Below are positions 46,962 through 58,440 of a DNA stretch of 64,000 bases, piece after piece; the stretch's first letter is position 1, and every line of letters begins with the position of its first letter. The position numbers and the translations under genes were made by a program. The stretch covers positions 3,472,001 through 3,536,000 of the forward strand of contig JAEVHH010000001.1 in assembly GCA_017607445.1 (NCBI GenBank), written 5' to 3'. This stretch comes from Histoplasma ohiense (lineage: Eukaryota; Ascomycota; Eurotiomycetes; Onygenales; Ajellomycetaceae). The notes beneath the pieces are model-generated. The model was not told the DNA's origin, searched no databases, and saw only the letters and a list, made by a program, of their open reading frames with translations.

Positions 46962-49900
46962 TCAATTTACCTTCTCATATTCTTCAAGAAGGTTACAGGA
47001 ATTCAAAAGATTATTAGAAAGTTCCCAAGTGTTCTCAGTATTAGAATATCCTTTCCATTTGACAAGATATTGCTTCTTATTACAGTGCAATTGTTTATTC
47101 AAAATAGCTTCAACAAAATATTCCATTCTGTCTTCAAGTAGAATGCCAGGAGATTTCTTAGGTTCTTCATCTGGTCTCTGATAATAGAGTTTCAACAAGG
47201 TAACATGGAAGACAGAATGTATAGATCCAAAGGTTCTCAGAAGATCTAGTCAATATACTTGCAATTCAATGATATTCAGAATTGTAAACAGTCCAAATCA
47301 TTTATCTTCAAACTTGCAGCAAGGTCTAGAAGTTGTTATATTCATGAAAGATAGAAGAACTTAATCTTCAATGACAAAGGATTTCTCTTGATGTCTTCTG
47401 TTATAGTATTCTGCTTGCTTTTTGAAGGATTTTCAGACTTTGACTTGGAGATTGCTTTGTATCTCTTGTAATTTCTTCACCCTTGCTGTAGCTAAGGACT
47501 CAAGATCAATAGGGGTTACAGATTCAGATTCTTTATCAATTACCCCTCTCAGTGAAACAGAATTGTAATCTAGTAGTGCTTGAAACAGTGACATATCAAT
47601 AGATGCTTGAGAAACAGAATTGTAGGCAAATTGTGTCTGCAGAAGTAGATTCACTCAGTTATTCTGATGATAGTTCAAGTATGCTTGTAAATAGTTCTCT
47701 AATGTTTGGTTTTGATGTTCCATTTGTCCATTGATTTGAGGATGGAATGCCGTACTCAGGTTGTGCTTAACTCATAAATAATAACAGAATGTTGATCAGT
47801 AGTGACTGGTAAACAACTTATCCCTATCAGATATGATAGACAAAGACAAACCATAATCACTTAGAATAGTATCTATGAACAACTCTGCAAAATCAGAAGC
47901 AGTAATTGAAGTCATGCAAGGAAAGTACTTAGCTAGTTTAGTATAGCAGTTCAGTATGACCAAAATACTATCATAGATGATTCCCTTTTGAATTACTGGT
48001 GATAATTCAATGATGAAATTCATAGCAAGAGAACTGAACAGTCTAGTAGACATAGAAATTTTGACAAGTTGTCTGTATGGTTTATATCTTTTAGCTTTAA
48101 CATGCTGGCAGATATCACACTCTCTGACATACATTTTGACATCTTTTTGAAGTGTATTCCAGTAATATTTGTGATGTAGAAGCTCTAAGATTCTGGCAAT
48201 ATCAAAGTGGCCTGTTCAGAGATCATCATGATGTATTTGTAATAACTTCTGAGTGATTGCTTTGCTAGAGGAAATGTAGATAGCATGATTGCAATGTAGA
48301 AGTCCACAATCTTCATCTACTCACTAGATGATTGAAGAATCTTCAGAGATATTGAAGACTTCTCTAAGAATTCCAGACTCTGCACTATTCTCAATTTCTT
48401 GGCTTCAAGTTACAGTAAAGGCATCCCTCTTCTGTAATTCTTTAATGAAGTCTAGAAGCCAATTAGTAGGTGGTTCATGGCCTGTTTCATTCTCAGCAGT
48501 TTTCATTACTGCTAGATGTGGCACAAGAAGTTCATGACCTTCAGTGTCAGTTTCAAAGAAACCTCAGAAACAAGAATACTCTGCAGAACAATCTGAGCTT
48601 TCTTATACTGAAGATGATTCAGTATCTACTAAACTGTTCTGATCAGAATCATGAAGTCTCTGATGGATTTTTTTCTGTAGAATCAGCAGCATTGACAGCT
48701 TTGAATCTACATTCTCAGAGGAAATAATATAGTTCAGATGTCTTGAAGATGAATCAGTGAGGTTTAGCTGTTCTGATCAATAGATCATATAGAAATCATA
48801 AGCAGATAGCTCTTCCACTCAATGCACTTGGTGATTGTTCAAGCTTTTGATACTAAGGAAGTATTTCAGATTATCATAGTCAGTTATGATCTGAATTGAA
48901 TACAGATTGCCTTGCAGATAGTGTCACCAGTGGTGAAATGATGTCACTATAGTCAGAAGTTTCAAATCATGAATGTCATAGTTTCTAGAAGCTTCAGAAA
49001 GCTTCTGTGAAAAGAATGCAATGAACCTCCACTCTTTTCTTTGAGTAGACACTGAATTATCTATGTTTTTGCTTTGTTCTGATGCTATTTCCATAGCTTC
49101 TTGATAGGTTTCTGGTACTGGTTCTAGATATTGAGATAGAATACCAGCAATTCCATTCTTGCTTGCATCCATTTCAACTTGGGTTTTCTTCTGTGGATCA
49201 TAATGAACCAGTAGAATAGCTTGTGCAAATGCTTCTTTCAAATTTACAAAAGCTTTTCTTGCTGAATCACTAAGTTGAAACTTAGTTTGCTTATTCATAG
49301 CATTTCAAAGGAGATCTGTAAGAGGTGCAGCTATCTGTGAAAAAGCATATATGAATCTGCAATAAAAGTTCGCAAATCCTATGAAAACTTGAATATCACA
49401 GACATCTTTAGGTTCCAGCCAATTTAGAATAGTTTCAACTCAGTTGCAATCCATGGCTATATCAGTAGGTGATACAATATAGCCAAGAAATTCAACCTCA
49501 GTAGTGAAAAAGGTGCATTTGCTTTCCTTAGCATAAAGTCAATATTTTTGTAAGTGTTCAAAGATTAATCAGAGGTGTTTCATATGGTCTTCAGTATTTT
49601 GGAAATAGATAAGAATGTCATCAAGGTAAACAATGCAACAGATATCAACTAGGTCTTTCAGCACTTCATTGATATAAGATTGAAATGTAGCAGAAGCATT
49701 ACAGAGCCTCATAGACATAACTTGGAATTCATAGCTGCTGTATTGAGTTTGAAATGCTGTTTTCCATTCATCTTCTTCTGCTATTTGTATGCAATAGTAG
49801 GCATCTCAGAGATCTATTTTAGAGAAGATGATAGCACTCTGTAATCAATCTAACATTTCTTCAATGCAAGGGATTGAATATCAATCCTTTATAGTTATCT

Positions 49901-51641
49901 TGTTAAGGCCTTGATAATCTATGCAAAGGCATAGAGTTCCATCCTTTTTCTTTGTGAATACAATAGATGCAGCAGCAGGGCTCTTTGTAGAATGAACCCA
50001 CTGCTGTGACAGCATTTCTTCTAGATATTTGCATAAGACATCTAGTTCTGCTATTGAGAGATTGTATAAAGATTCATAAGAGGGTTCCTTTCTGTCTTGC
50101 AATTGAATATGATGTGATATGATGGGGTTCTCATTCAACTTGGCTGCTGCTTCAGCAGAAAAGATATCTTTAAATTCAGTTAAGAGATCTTGTAGGTTTT
50201 GAGATAAAGTAGTTTTGTTAATAGAACATAGTTGTTCTGAAGAAGATTTGATATTGCTGTTTCAAAAGTAGAGTGGTGTTGTAGATGTTTCTTGTATAGA
50301 ATGGATAAATTCTTCTGATTCTGTTATTTCAATCCTAGTATCTCCGATTTGATATCACCATGATAATGCTTTTCAATTGATTAAAGGATTGACTGTTTGT
50401 AATCATGGAAGATCTAGATAAAGATCTTCATCTGCTAGATTAACAGAATGAAAGCTAAGTTTGCTTGCTTGAGTTTCACCTAGCCCATCAGTGGCTCTAT
50501 GAATAGCATTAATGATGCCATATTGATATCCTCATTGTCCATCAGAATATTGTACTTGAGATGGTGGTCCAATCTGTTTCCATCCTTTAGAAGTAGTGTA
50601 AGTATGAGAGATATAATTGAAATCTGCTCCAGAATTGACTAGGCATTGAATCAGTTCAGAACCATTAGAGATGTCTAGTTGAATAGTGATGTACATGCAG
50701 AATCTACCATCTAGTCACTTCTCATCATTCTGAGTTTTGATGATATGAGCTATCACAGGTGTGGGTTTTGATTTGTCTGTGATTTGAGTTTGTTTTTTCT
50801 TCTTATTACAATTCTTAAGAAGATGATCTGCCTTCCCACAGAATAGACAAAGATTATTATTCATGCAGCATTGACATTTCTCTATGATAAGCTTTCCAGC
50901 TGAGATTAGATTTCATTGAGTCTTTGAAAAAAAGCTGTCAGAGAATCACTTGATTCTGTGTTTGTCATCACTCTTCTGATATCTATTTTGTGAAGAGAAT
51001 TCTTGTTTGTTATTACTCCTTCTAGCATGGCTCCTATTAACAGCTTGAATTCAAGCAACTAGTGCAATCAATTTGACTTGATTGATAGAAGAATCATGAT
51101 GAGTTTGAATTTGATCTTGTATTACTGATGATAATTTAGCAAAGAATAATTGAGCAAATAGTTCTTCTATATTGATTGCTAGACCATCACAAATCTCATT
51201 AAATCTGAAGGCAAATTGTTGAACTGGTTGATCCAGTGGTTGCTTTAATTCTTCAAAGCAAATCACTGCCATAAAGCCGCGGTTGTGGACATCCTCCAGG
51301 TCATTGTGCAGGAATTCCTTAAAGTCCTTCCATGAGAAAGATTGATTTAATCTTTCAAGCTCTCTCTCTTTAGTAGTCCAAGTAGTTTCAATTGTTTTCC
51401 ATAACCATCTCAAAGCATAAACAATCTTGACTTCATCAGTATTGTATTGAGTTGAGTTCAACTTATATATGTGTTCGAGAGCTCTTATGAATATATGATA
51501 TTCATGTAGATTGCTGTCATAATAGACAGATGGATCAGTGAGCTGAATTTTCTGCTGATTAGCTGAGACAGATATTGCAGATGCTGCTAGCTCAACAACT
51601 GCTGATCAAGGAGTATTCAAGAGTGGATCAGCCTCAGACAT
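46962..51641 (-). pseudogene. C gag-pol pseudogene (single frame, chromodomain)
   Basis: The ATG at 51641 (MSEADPLLNT) opens one frame to about 46962. Gag is open over 51461-51051. The zinc knuckle CLFCGKADHLLKNC is at about 50830-50875. Protease reads LVNSGADFNYIS, so the catalytic D is changed to N at a CpG. RT is IVYLDDILIYF near 49610-49635 (YLDD intact), and RNase H is VEMDASKNGIAG near 49150-49185. The integrase HHCC domain (HH...CDICQH) is at 48080-48240, with TAFHPQINGQMEHQN near 47690-47730. The chromodomain YFVEAILNKQL...QYLVKWKGYSNTENTWE is at 47010-47130. About 25 stops are present, nearly all TGA or TAG, with no indel. Confidence 0.88.
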
Positions 51642-51693
51642 GATGATTAGAATACTCAATCCTTGAAGAGGTAAGAGATCAAGTGAATCAAAC

Positions 51694-52075
51694 TGTAAGC
51701 AGCAGTATGAGAATCAGCTGCTTATATCACAAGAAGTTCTTAAGACTCTGCAAGGATTAAGTTGTAGAAGATAATATGGTAATATATCAGAGAGGATTCA
51801 GATTAATATCAATATCATAGAATGTAGAGGTCAAATTAAAACAGAATGATCTGCTGATCTCTAGAAGATTGAGTCAGCTGCTATCTATATACACAGTATC
51901 ATAAACAGATTGAACTTGCTATGATGTAGATGGTGTAGTATGATGCAAGTGGCAAGATAATGCCTTGATTTCAAATCTGATATGATGTTGGTGGTGCTAT
52001 GTTCGGCGATGTCATATCTTTAGGGCAATCGCCAATTTCGGCCTAGCACTGATAACTTAGTGCGGGTTTCTTACA
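51694..52075 (-). repeat. 5' LTR of C
   Basis: 382 bp, TGTAAGCAGCAGTATG...GCGGGTTTCTTACA. CpGs are kept near its right end (TTCGGCGATG, CGCCAATTTCGG). Confidence 0.9.
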
Positions 52076-52080
52076 TCAGT

Positions 52081-53235
52081 ATTCATTCACAGAAAACATT
52101 GAAATATTCATATTACTTTTAATAGTTAACATACTGCTGTGGAATTATGATGGGTTAGAGAGAGAAGAGAGAAAGAACAAAGAAAAAGAAAAACATATGT
52201 AAATATTAAATCAAAAAATTGTATATACAAATAATCTCTATAGCAATAAAGAAACATCTCATCTGCATTCAGTCATAATATAACTTGCAGAGTGCATGCA
52301 GTATGTGATATCAATAAATAATACAAAAATGCAAACAGTGTTGCTATAAGATATATAATTTTTTATAATATATAAAAGTAGATTTTCTTTTTTCTTGAAT
52401 TTTTTGATATATCTCTGTTCTTCTCATCACATTTCTGCACAGATAGTAACTTATAAAAAGAATATATTATTTTCTCTAGAAATCTTTATCATTATAATTA
52501 GAATATATTTCTCTTTCTTTTTTCTGTTAAAAATATATCTGTCTCTCTCTTCAAGAAACATTTGATGACTCTGTGTATTATCAAAACATACAAACATCAT
52601 CATCATCTTGAAAGAGAAAAGAAAGAATCCTTCAAGTATGAAGAAACTAATCACAAAACACATCATATTATCTTGAAAAAACTTTATAATGAAGTAGATT
52701 GATAATGATTTTGAGTAATACTTCTACTGAAATTTGACTAATATTATGAAAGAAATGATGCTGATGACTCAATATATGAAAAGTTGAAGAAGAAAGCAGT
52801 GAAGTTGCTCATACAGCAGCACTGAGATCAAAAATACTCACAGAAATGATTTGAAATCAAGGTAAAAAAAAAGAACTAAGAAGATGATAACTGTAAAAAA
52901 GTATTGTCAGAAAAAAATTGAAGATGTATTTATCTGTGAAATAAAAAAGCTTAAATTGATAGATTATATTTTGAATATATTCATTGATAATGTTTTTTGA
53001 TAACAATTCTGTGATCTAATTGATTAGCAGACTTCTGAAGAGAATCAGAGTATTGAGATCTTGTTTAGATTTTGTATACACTCAATGATTCAGAATATTG
53101 AGAAGACAGTATTACTTTCTGAACATGCTAATTTACTTACTACAGCAATAGAATCTGAGATAGTAGATCAGAAAATGCAGAACTTTGAAGCTTAAGTAAA
53201 TCTGATGAAAAAAAAGAACAATTCTTTCTCATCTG
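52081..53235. other. Unclassified AT-rich DNA
   Basis: Pyrimidine-rich and A-rich decayed sequence. A weak plus-strand coding-like stretch ends near 53195 (NIEKTVLLSEHANLLTTAI) but has many stops and no recognisable domain. Confidence 0.35.
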
Positions 53236-53700
53236 TAGACTGACTATATAATCAGATATAGAACTGAAACTAAATATTTCTTCAGTCTCTAGACTGGCTG
53301 ATGAGATCATGAATTTCACATTTAATTTGATTTGATCCCAGTCCATTTCTTGGTGTGATTTCCAGTGGGACCAGAATCAGAATGGAAGTGTAAAGAGATC
53401 AAAATTTTCAGAAATGAAGTGTAAAAGAATCAGATTTAGATCTAATATAACTATTATGAAATCAATAAAATTTATTATTTCATATAAAGTGACTGACTAT
53501 GAAAAATAAGAATGTGATCTGAGACTGATCATGATTTTAGCTCAAGTTTGATCCCATTCTGATGATTATGTAATACATGACAATTGATAATGATTATTGA
53601 TAACACTCACAATACATGACAATTGGTAACAATTATTGATAACACTCACAATACATGACAATTGGTAATGATTATTGGTAACACTCACAAGCTCATTAAT
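53236..53700. mobile_element. Rearranged hAT family H relic with 40-bp tandem repeats
   Basis: 53236-53289 matches the left end of H (TAGACTGACTATATAATC...CAGTCTC). It is joined directly at 53290 to an inverted right end (TAGACTGGCTGATGAG...) that continues to about 53580. Instead of the minisatellite it holds three roughly 40-bp units (AATACATGACAATTGGTAA...) at 53570-53690. No second terminus is visible. Confidence 0.65.
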
Positions 53701-53845
53701 ACTATATACAATCACACTCAATTTTTTCCTCCATTATATCATTGAAAGAGAATTCTGTCACAATAGAATTCTTATCAACAATTTCTTTTTCTTTTCTATA
53801 CTTAATCATCATCAATTTCTTTACAGTTTCTTCTTGCAATTGACT

Positions 53846-53853
53846 ATGACAAT
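53846..53853. repeat. 8-bp TSD ATGACAAT of H2 (left)
   Basis: Exact repeat at 55189-55196; fits nTnnnnAn. Confidence 0.9.
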
Positions 53854-55188
53854 TAGACTGGCCGTGTGACCATGCATGGGACTGGGACTAAATATTTCTC
53901 CAGTCCCATTATCAAATTTCTTAGTTCTGGTCCCATATAGTGTTTATTAAATTAGTCACTTTACACTGTTTATATTATAAATCTAGTCTCAGGTCATGTT
54001 CTTCTTATAAATTACTGATTCTGGTTCCATTTGGTCCCATTTTGTTAAAATGGGACCAAATGGGACCATGATTTACCCTATATAGATGATATAATGCTAT
54101 GAGTGTTACCAAAAATCATTACCTATCAAAAGAAGTTTAGTGTATTTATGCTCTAGTTCTATTTTGAACTAGTAATGATAGTGATAGATAGATTCGCCGC
54201 GGTAGATAGGTTGGCAGCGATAGATTAGCAGCGATAGATTAGGCAGCGATAGATTAGCAGCGATAGATAGATTGGCAGTGATAGATAGGTTGGCAGCGAT
54301 AGATTAGCAGTGATAGATAGCTTAGTAGTGAGGGATAGCTTAGCAGCGAGGGATAGCTTAGCAGCGAGGGATAGCTTAGCAGTGAGAGATAGCTTAGCAG
54401 TGAGGGATAGCTTAGCAGCGAAGGATAGCTTAGCAGCGAGGGATAGATTGGCAGCGGCGATAGATTAGCAGCGATAGATAGATTGGCAGCAGCGATAGAT
54501 TAGCAGCGATAGATTAGCAGCGATAGATTAGCAGCGATAGATTGGCAGCGATAGATAGATTGGCAGTGGTAGATAAATTGGCAGCGATAGATAGATTCGC
54601 CGCGGTAGATAGGTTGGCAGCGATAGATTAGCAGCGATAGATTGGCAGTGATAGCTTAGCAGCGAGGGATAGCTTAGCAGTGAGGGATAGATTGGCAGCG
54701 GCGATAGATTAGCAGCGATAGATAGATTAGCAGCGATAGATAGATTGACAGCAGCGATAGATTAGCAGCAATAGATAGATTGGCAGTGGTAGATAAATTG
54801 GCAGCGATAGATAGGTTGGCAGCGATAGCTTAGCAGCGAGGGATAGCTTAGCAGCAATAGATTGGTTGACAGCACTAGATAGGGGCGATATCTCCACCAA
54901 TCATATCATCAGATTGATATCTAAGATATGTATTATATAATCATCAGAACAGGACCAAACCTCAGTCAAAATCATAGTCAGTCCCAGATCATGTTCTTAT
55001 TTTTGATAGTCAGTACTTTACATGAAATATCAAGATTTATTAGTTCCATTTCACTCATGTTCTAATAATTCTAGTCACTTTACACTCCCATTCTGATCCT
55101 GGTTCCACTGAAAATCATGCCAAGAAATGGACTGGGATCAAACCAAACCAAATCAAACATGAAATTCATGATCCCACTGGTCAGTCTA
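53854..55188. mobile_element. Non-autonomous hAT-like element H2
   Basis: 1335 bp, same termini as H1 (TAGACTGGCCGTGTGACC; TAGACTGACCAGTGGG inward from the right) and a perfect 8-bp TSD. It is collinear with H1 outside the minisatellite and nearly identical, with a few G to A and C to T changes. It has no ORF. Confidence 0.9.
54178..54870. repeat. Minisatellite inside H2
   Basis: Same 14-18-bp unit family as H1 but a different order and number of variants. The ATTCGCCGCGGTAG start recurs at 54192 and 54594. Confidence 0.88.
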
Positions 55189-55196
55189 ATGACAAT

Positions 55197-56232
55197 AGTG
55201 ATAAATATCTTAACTTGAGTTAAACTTTCTCTTCATACCAACTTCTGTCAATGAAATTGCTAGAATATCATGTGTCATTATTGCTACTGTTGAGTACTGA
55301 CTGCTGATCATTCTTCACAGATCTAAAATAGATTTTTCTTTGATATTAATAGAATCATTATATAGATAGTGATCAAATTCAGTATTACAAGAATTTTATT
55401 TGCTCAGATTTTCAGCAGCAATCAACAAATGCAAATCCTTAATCAATAAATATTAGTAACAGATTAATATCAATATCTCAGTGAGTATTATAAAAAACAA
55501 AGTTACTAATCAAAAAATTATACTCTATTGACTTTTCAATTTGTGTATTATTCTGTTCATATTGTCAATAGTTGTCATTGTAGTATGTTCAAACTATATC
55601 AACATAGATTTGTTGTTCTTTCATCATTCAATCCTCAGAAGTATATGCATTGATTCAATAAGAGAAATCAAATACAGCAGCAATAGTATAGTAATCAGCA
55701 AATAATTGATTGATTCTTATATAATACTCTGCAAGTTTGTCTTGAGCTCTTTCAATTGCTGCAGAAATAACTCTATCTCAGAATTGCTCTTCTTGTATAT
55801 AAGTCATCTGAGTTTTCAAATGAGTAAATAAACTGTTGTATATTCATCAAGAAGCTTGCATCATTGATGTTACTGTAATAGACACAGTCTTTGTTGTTGT
55901 GTAAAAGATAAACAACAGTTCAACAATATATTTTAACTGTGTTCACTCTGTATCAGAAAGTTTCAGAGCATGAATCTTCTCTTGCTCAGAATTCTGAATT
56001 CAATGATTCACAGCATCTTTTAGTTGAAGTGTTTGAACTGTCATCTTATAGATAGAACTTCACTGTGTTCAAATATCTTATATCATATTAAGAGAAGAAA
56101 CTGAGCTGTGTGTGACTTGAATATTATAAAATCATTGTTGTTGTTTGAGAGAAGTACTGATTGCATTGACAATGTGATGAATCTAAAAAAGATAATGAGA
56201 TAGTTAGCAAATTGATCAATTTTCACTGAAGC
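55197..56232. other. Unclassified AT-rich DNA
   Basis: CpG-free, AT-rich sequence with no frame longer than a few dozen codons and no recognised repeat boundary. It may be the remains of an older element interrupted by H2. Confidence 0.35.
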
Positions 56233-56503
56233 TGTAATAGACGCAACGGAGATATCTATATTAGAAAATAGCTATGTGGCGATAGAAGAACACAGAACAC
56301 GCCAGAATTAATGAGAAGGGACATAGCACACGGCACCATAGGCAGCCATAGCACATGGTGGTCGCCTATATAATGCTCACTGATATCCATAGATATTAGA
56401 AGATCAGTGATTAGCTTTGAATAATAGAGATTGCTACCTTCTTAACATTCTACGTGCGTACTTCACACTACTCTCATAATTATACCTACAACCATCTCTT
56501 ACA
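56233..56503 (+). repeat. Family B LTR, solo or from a truncated copy
   Basis: 271 bp, TGTAATAGACGCAACGG...ACCATCTCTTACA. It is much less mutated than the B LTR at 56877, with CpGs in GACGCAACGG, GGCGATAG and CACGCC. No interior follows. Confidence 0.82.
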
Positions 56504-56548
56504 ATGCAATTCTTTGTTGTGAGAATATGTGATATTATGCTCATGATA

Positions 56549-56566
56549 TATATATATATATATATG
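56549..56566. repeat. AT dinucleotide microsatellite
   Basis: A run of AT repeats between a B LTR and an A LTR fragment. Confidence 0.8.
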
Positions 56567-56629
56567 TGTATGTATACTGTAAGTTGTGTGTGACTTTACA
56601 TATAGTATTGATAAACAATGAAAGATGAT

Positions 56630-56876
56630 TGTAACAGATGTACTTCAATTAATGATTTGATACTATTCTAATTACAGATTACAAATTGATTAAGAAAAGA
56701 AAGAGAAAAAAAATCAGAAGAAAAGATTGTATAAAGAGAATTCTTATAAAAAGAAATTCAGAGTGAAAGAATATCAGAAACCACTTCACAGTAAAGTGCA
56801 GAGCAGAAGAATATTAAAAGTTATATGAAAAAATTGTTAGAAACTATACAAGCACAGAGCATGAGATGAGAGAATC
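56630..56876 (-). repeat. Family A LTR fragment A8
   Basis: Minus-orientation A LTR beginning TGTAACAGATG, cut at 56876 by family B. The rest should lie beyond the window on the far side of B. Confidence 0.8.
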
Positions 56877-57147
56877 TGTAATAGATACAACAGAGATATC
56901 TATATTAGAAAATAGCTATATAGCGATAGAAGAACACAGAACACATCAGAATTAATGAGAAGAGATATAATACACAGCATTATAGACAGCTGTAGAGTGT
57001 GATGATCATCTATATAATGCTCACTGATATCTGTAGATATTAGAAGATCAGCAATTAGCTTTGAATAATAGAGATTGCTACCTTCTTAACATTCTATATA
57101 TATACTTCACACTACTCTCATAATTATATCTACAACCATCTCTTACA
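56877..57147 (+). repeat. 5' LTR of family B element
   Basis: TGTAATAGATACAACAG...CATCTCTTACA, the same length as the LTR at 56233, with most CpGs changed to TpG or CpA. Confidence 0.88.
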
Positions 57148-57249
57148 ATTCTAATCACTCATAACTTTATTTGAGTGGTTCATTGTTACACACATCTACA
57201 ATAAAGCATGCAACATTAGTTAAAACACACAACATTAGTTAAAACATGC

Positions 57250-58440
57250 AAGATAATCTCAATACACATAAGATCCCTTGAAAATCAATCTGAATCCTCT
57301 ACTGCCTTCAATGATCACAATGTGTGTTTGCAACAGTTGAACAATCAAATTCATGAACAAGAGCAGCAATTAGCTATTCTGCATGCACAACAACAGCTCA
57401 ATAAATTGAAAATGCAGATTCATAAAGATACTCTCATCAAGTCTCAATTAATTCAGAATATCACCACAGAATCACTGCAAAATCAATCTGTGAATAATAC
57501 AGATGATGATAATGAAACATTATTGAGATTAGAGATTAAGAACTATTATCAAGAAAAAAATATATTAGAATTTAAGAACTATAAAGATTGTATATTGACT
57601 CTCTTTACATATCATCATCAGTATTATTGAAAGAAAGAACACAAGATAAATGATGCTAAACTCTATCTTAATATTCATATTAAGCAGAAATGATTGAATT
57701 TTGTATCATTATATGAGAGACATGAAGAAGTAATACTGTTGACTTTTGACAATATATTATCACATCTAGAAATGCAAATTAACAATCCACAGAATCAGCA
57801 CTGATTGATGAGTCAAAAGTTTCAAAATACAAAACAATAAAAATGACAATCAATACATAATTTCTCTAAATATCTTGAAGACTGAGAATACTACTTACCC
57901 TCATATAGTAAAGAACAAAGAATGGATAACTTGTATAGTAAGACATTGAAGATATTACACACTGAACTCAATCATCAAAATCAAAAGCCTCAGAACTACA
58001 AAGAGTTGCTTCAAACTCTACAGACTCTCAAGAAAAATATATCAGAGCAACAACATACTATTCACAAAGAATGATCTGTGATATTCATAGAGAATCAGCA
58101 TCATTCTGATAAATCTAGCAACTGTTGAAACAAGAGAAAACAAGAGAAACAAATGAGTTCAACTGAACAAATCAAAAAAGATAAATATAACTGAATGAAG
58201 AAGTGTTCTCACTGTCATAAGAAGAGTTATATTGCAAATGATTGTTGAATGTTACACTCTGAAAAGTGCAATCAAATTCAACAAACAAAAAATCAGCAAT
58301 TTCAATCATAGAAGCAGCTGCTGCATTGAGAATACAAACAACTAGACTGTGAAATAAACAGTTATTGATGATGAATATGTGAATGCTGACAGAAGTGGAA
58401 TGGTTGATGGTGTGAACACTAGTGAATTCTGGTGTGAATG
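57250..58440 (+). pseudogene. Family B gag pseudogene
   Basis: Frame 1, open over 57322-57630 with a Q-rich coiled N-terminus (EQEQQLAILHAQQQLNKL). The zinc knuckle at 58204-58245 reads CSHCHKKSYIANDC, where Y replaces the zinc-binding H. The true start is not visible because the upstream frame lacks an ATG; the end is approximate. Confidence 0.65.

Larger units (their letters stand above)
44938..52075 (-). mobile_element. Family C chromovirus (Ty3/gypsy, minus strand, complete)
   Basis: 7138 bp with two 382-bp LTRs (44938-45319 is the 3' LTR; 51694-52075 the 5' LTR) and TSD TCAGT. It has a single gag-pol frame of about 1560 codons without frameshifts, a C-terminal chromodomain, and a 1.6-kb 3' region that holds an ORF on the opposite strand. 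The polypurine tract AGAGGGGGCAG is next to the 3' LTR. It is less mutated than the A copies. Confidence 0.9.
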
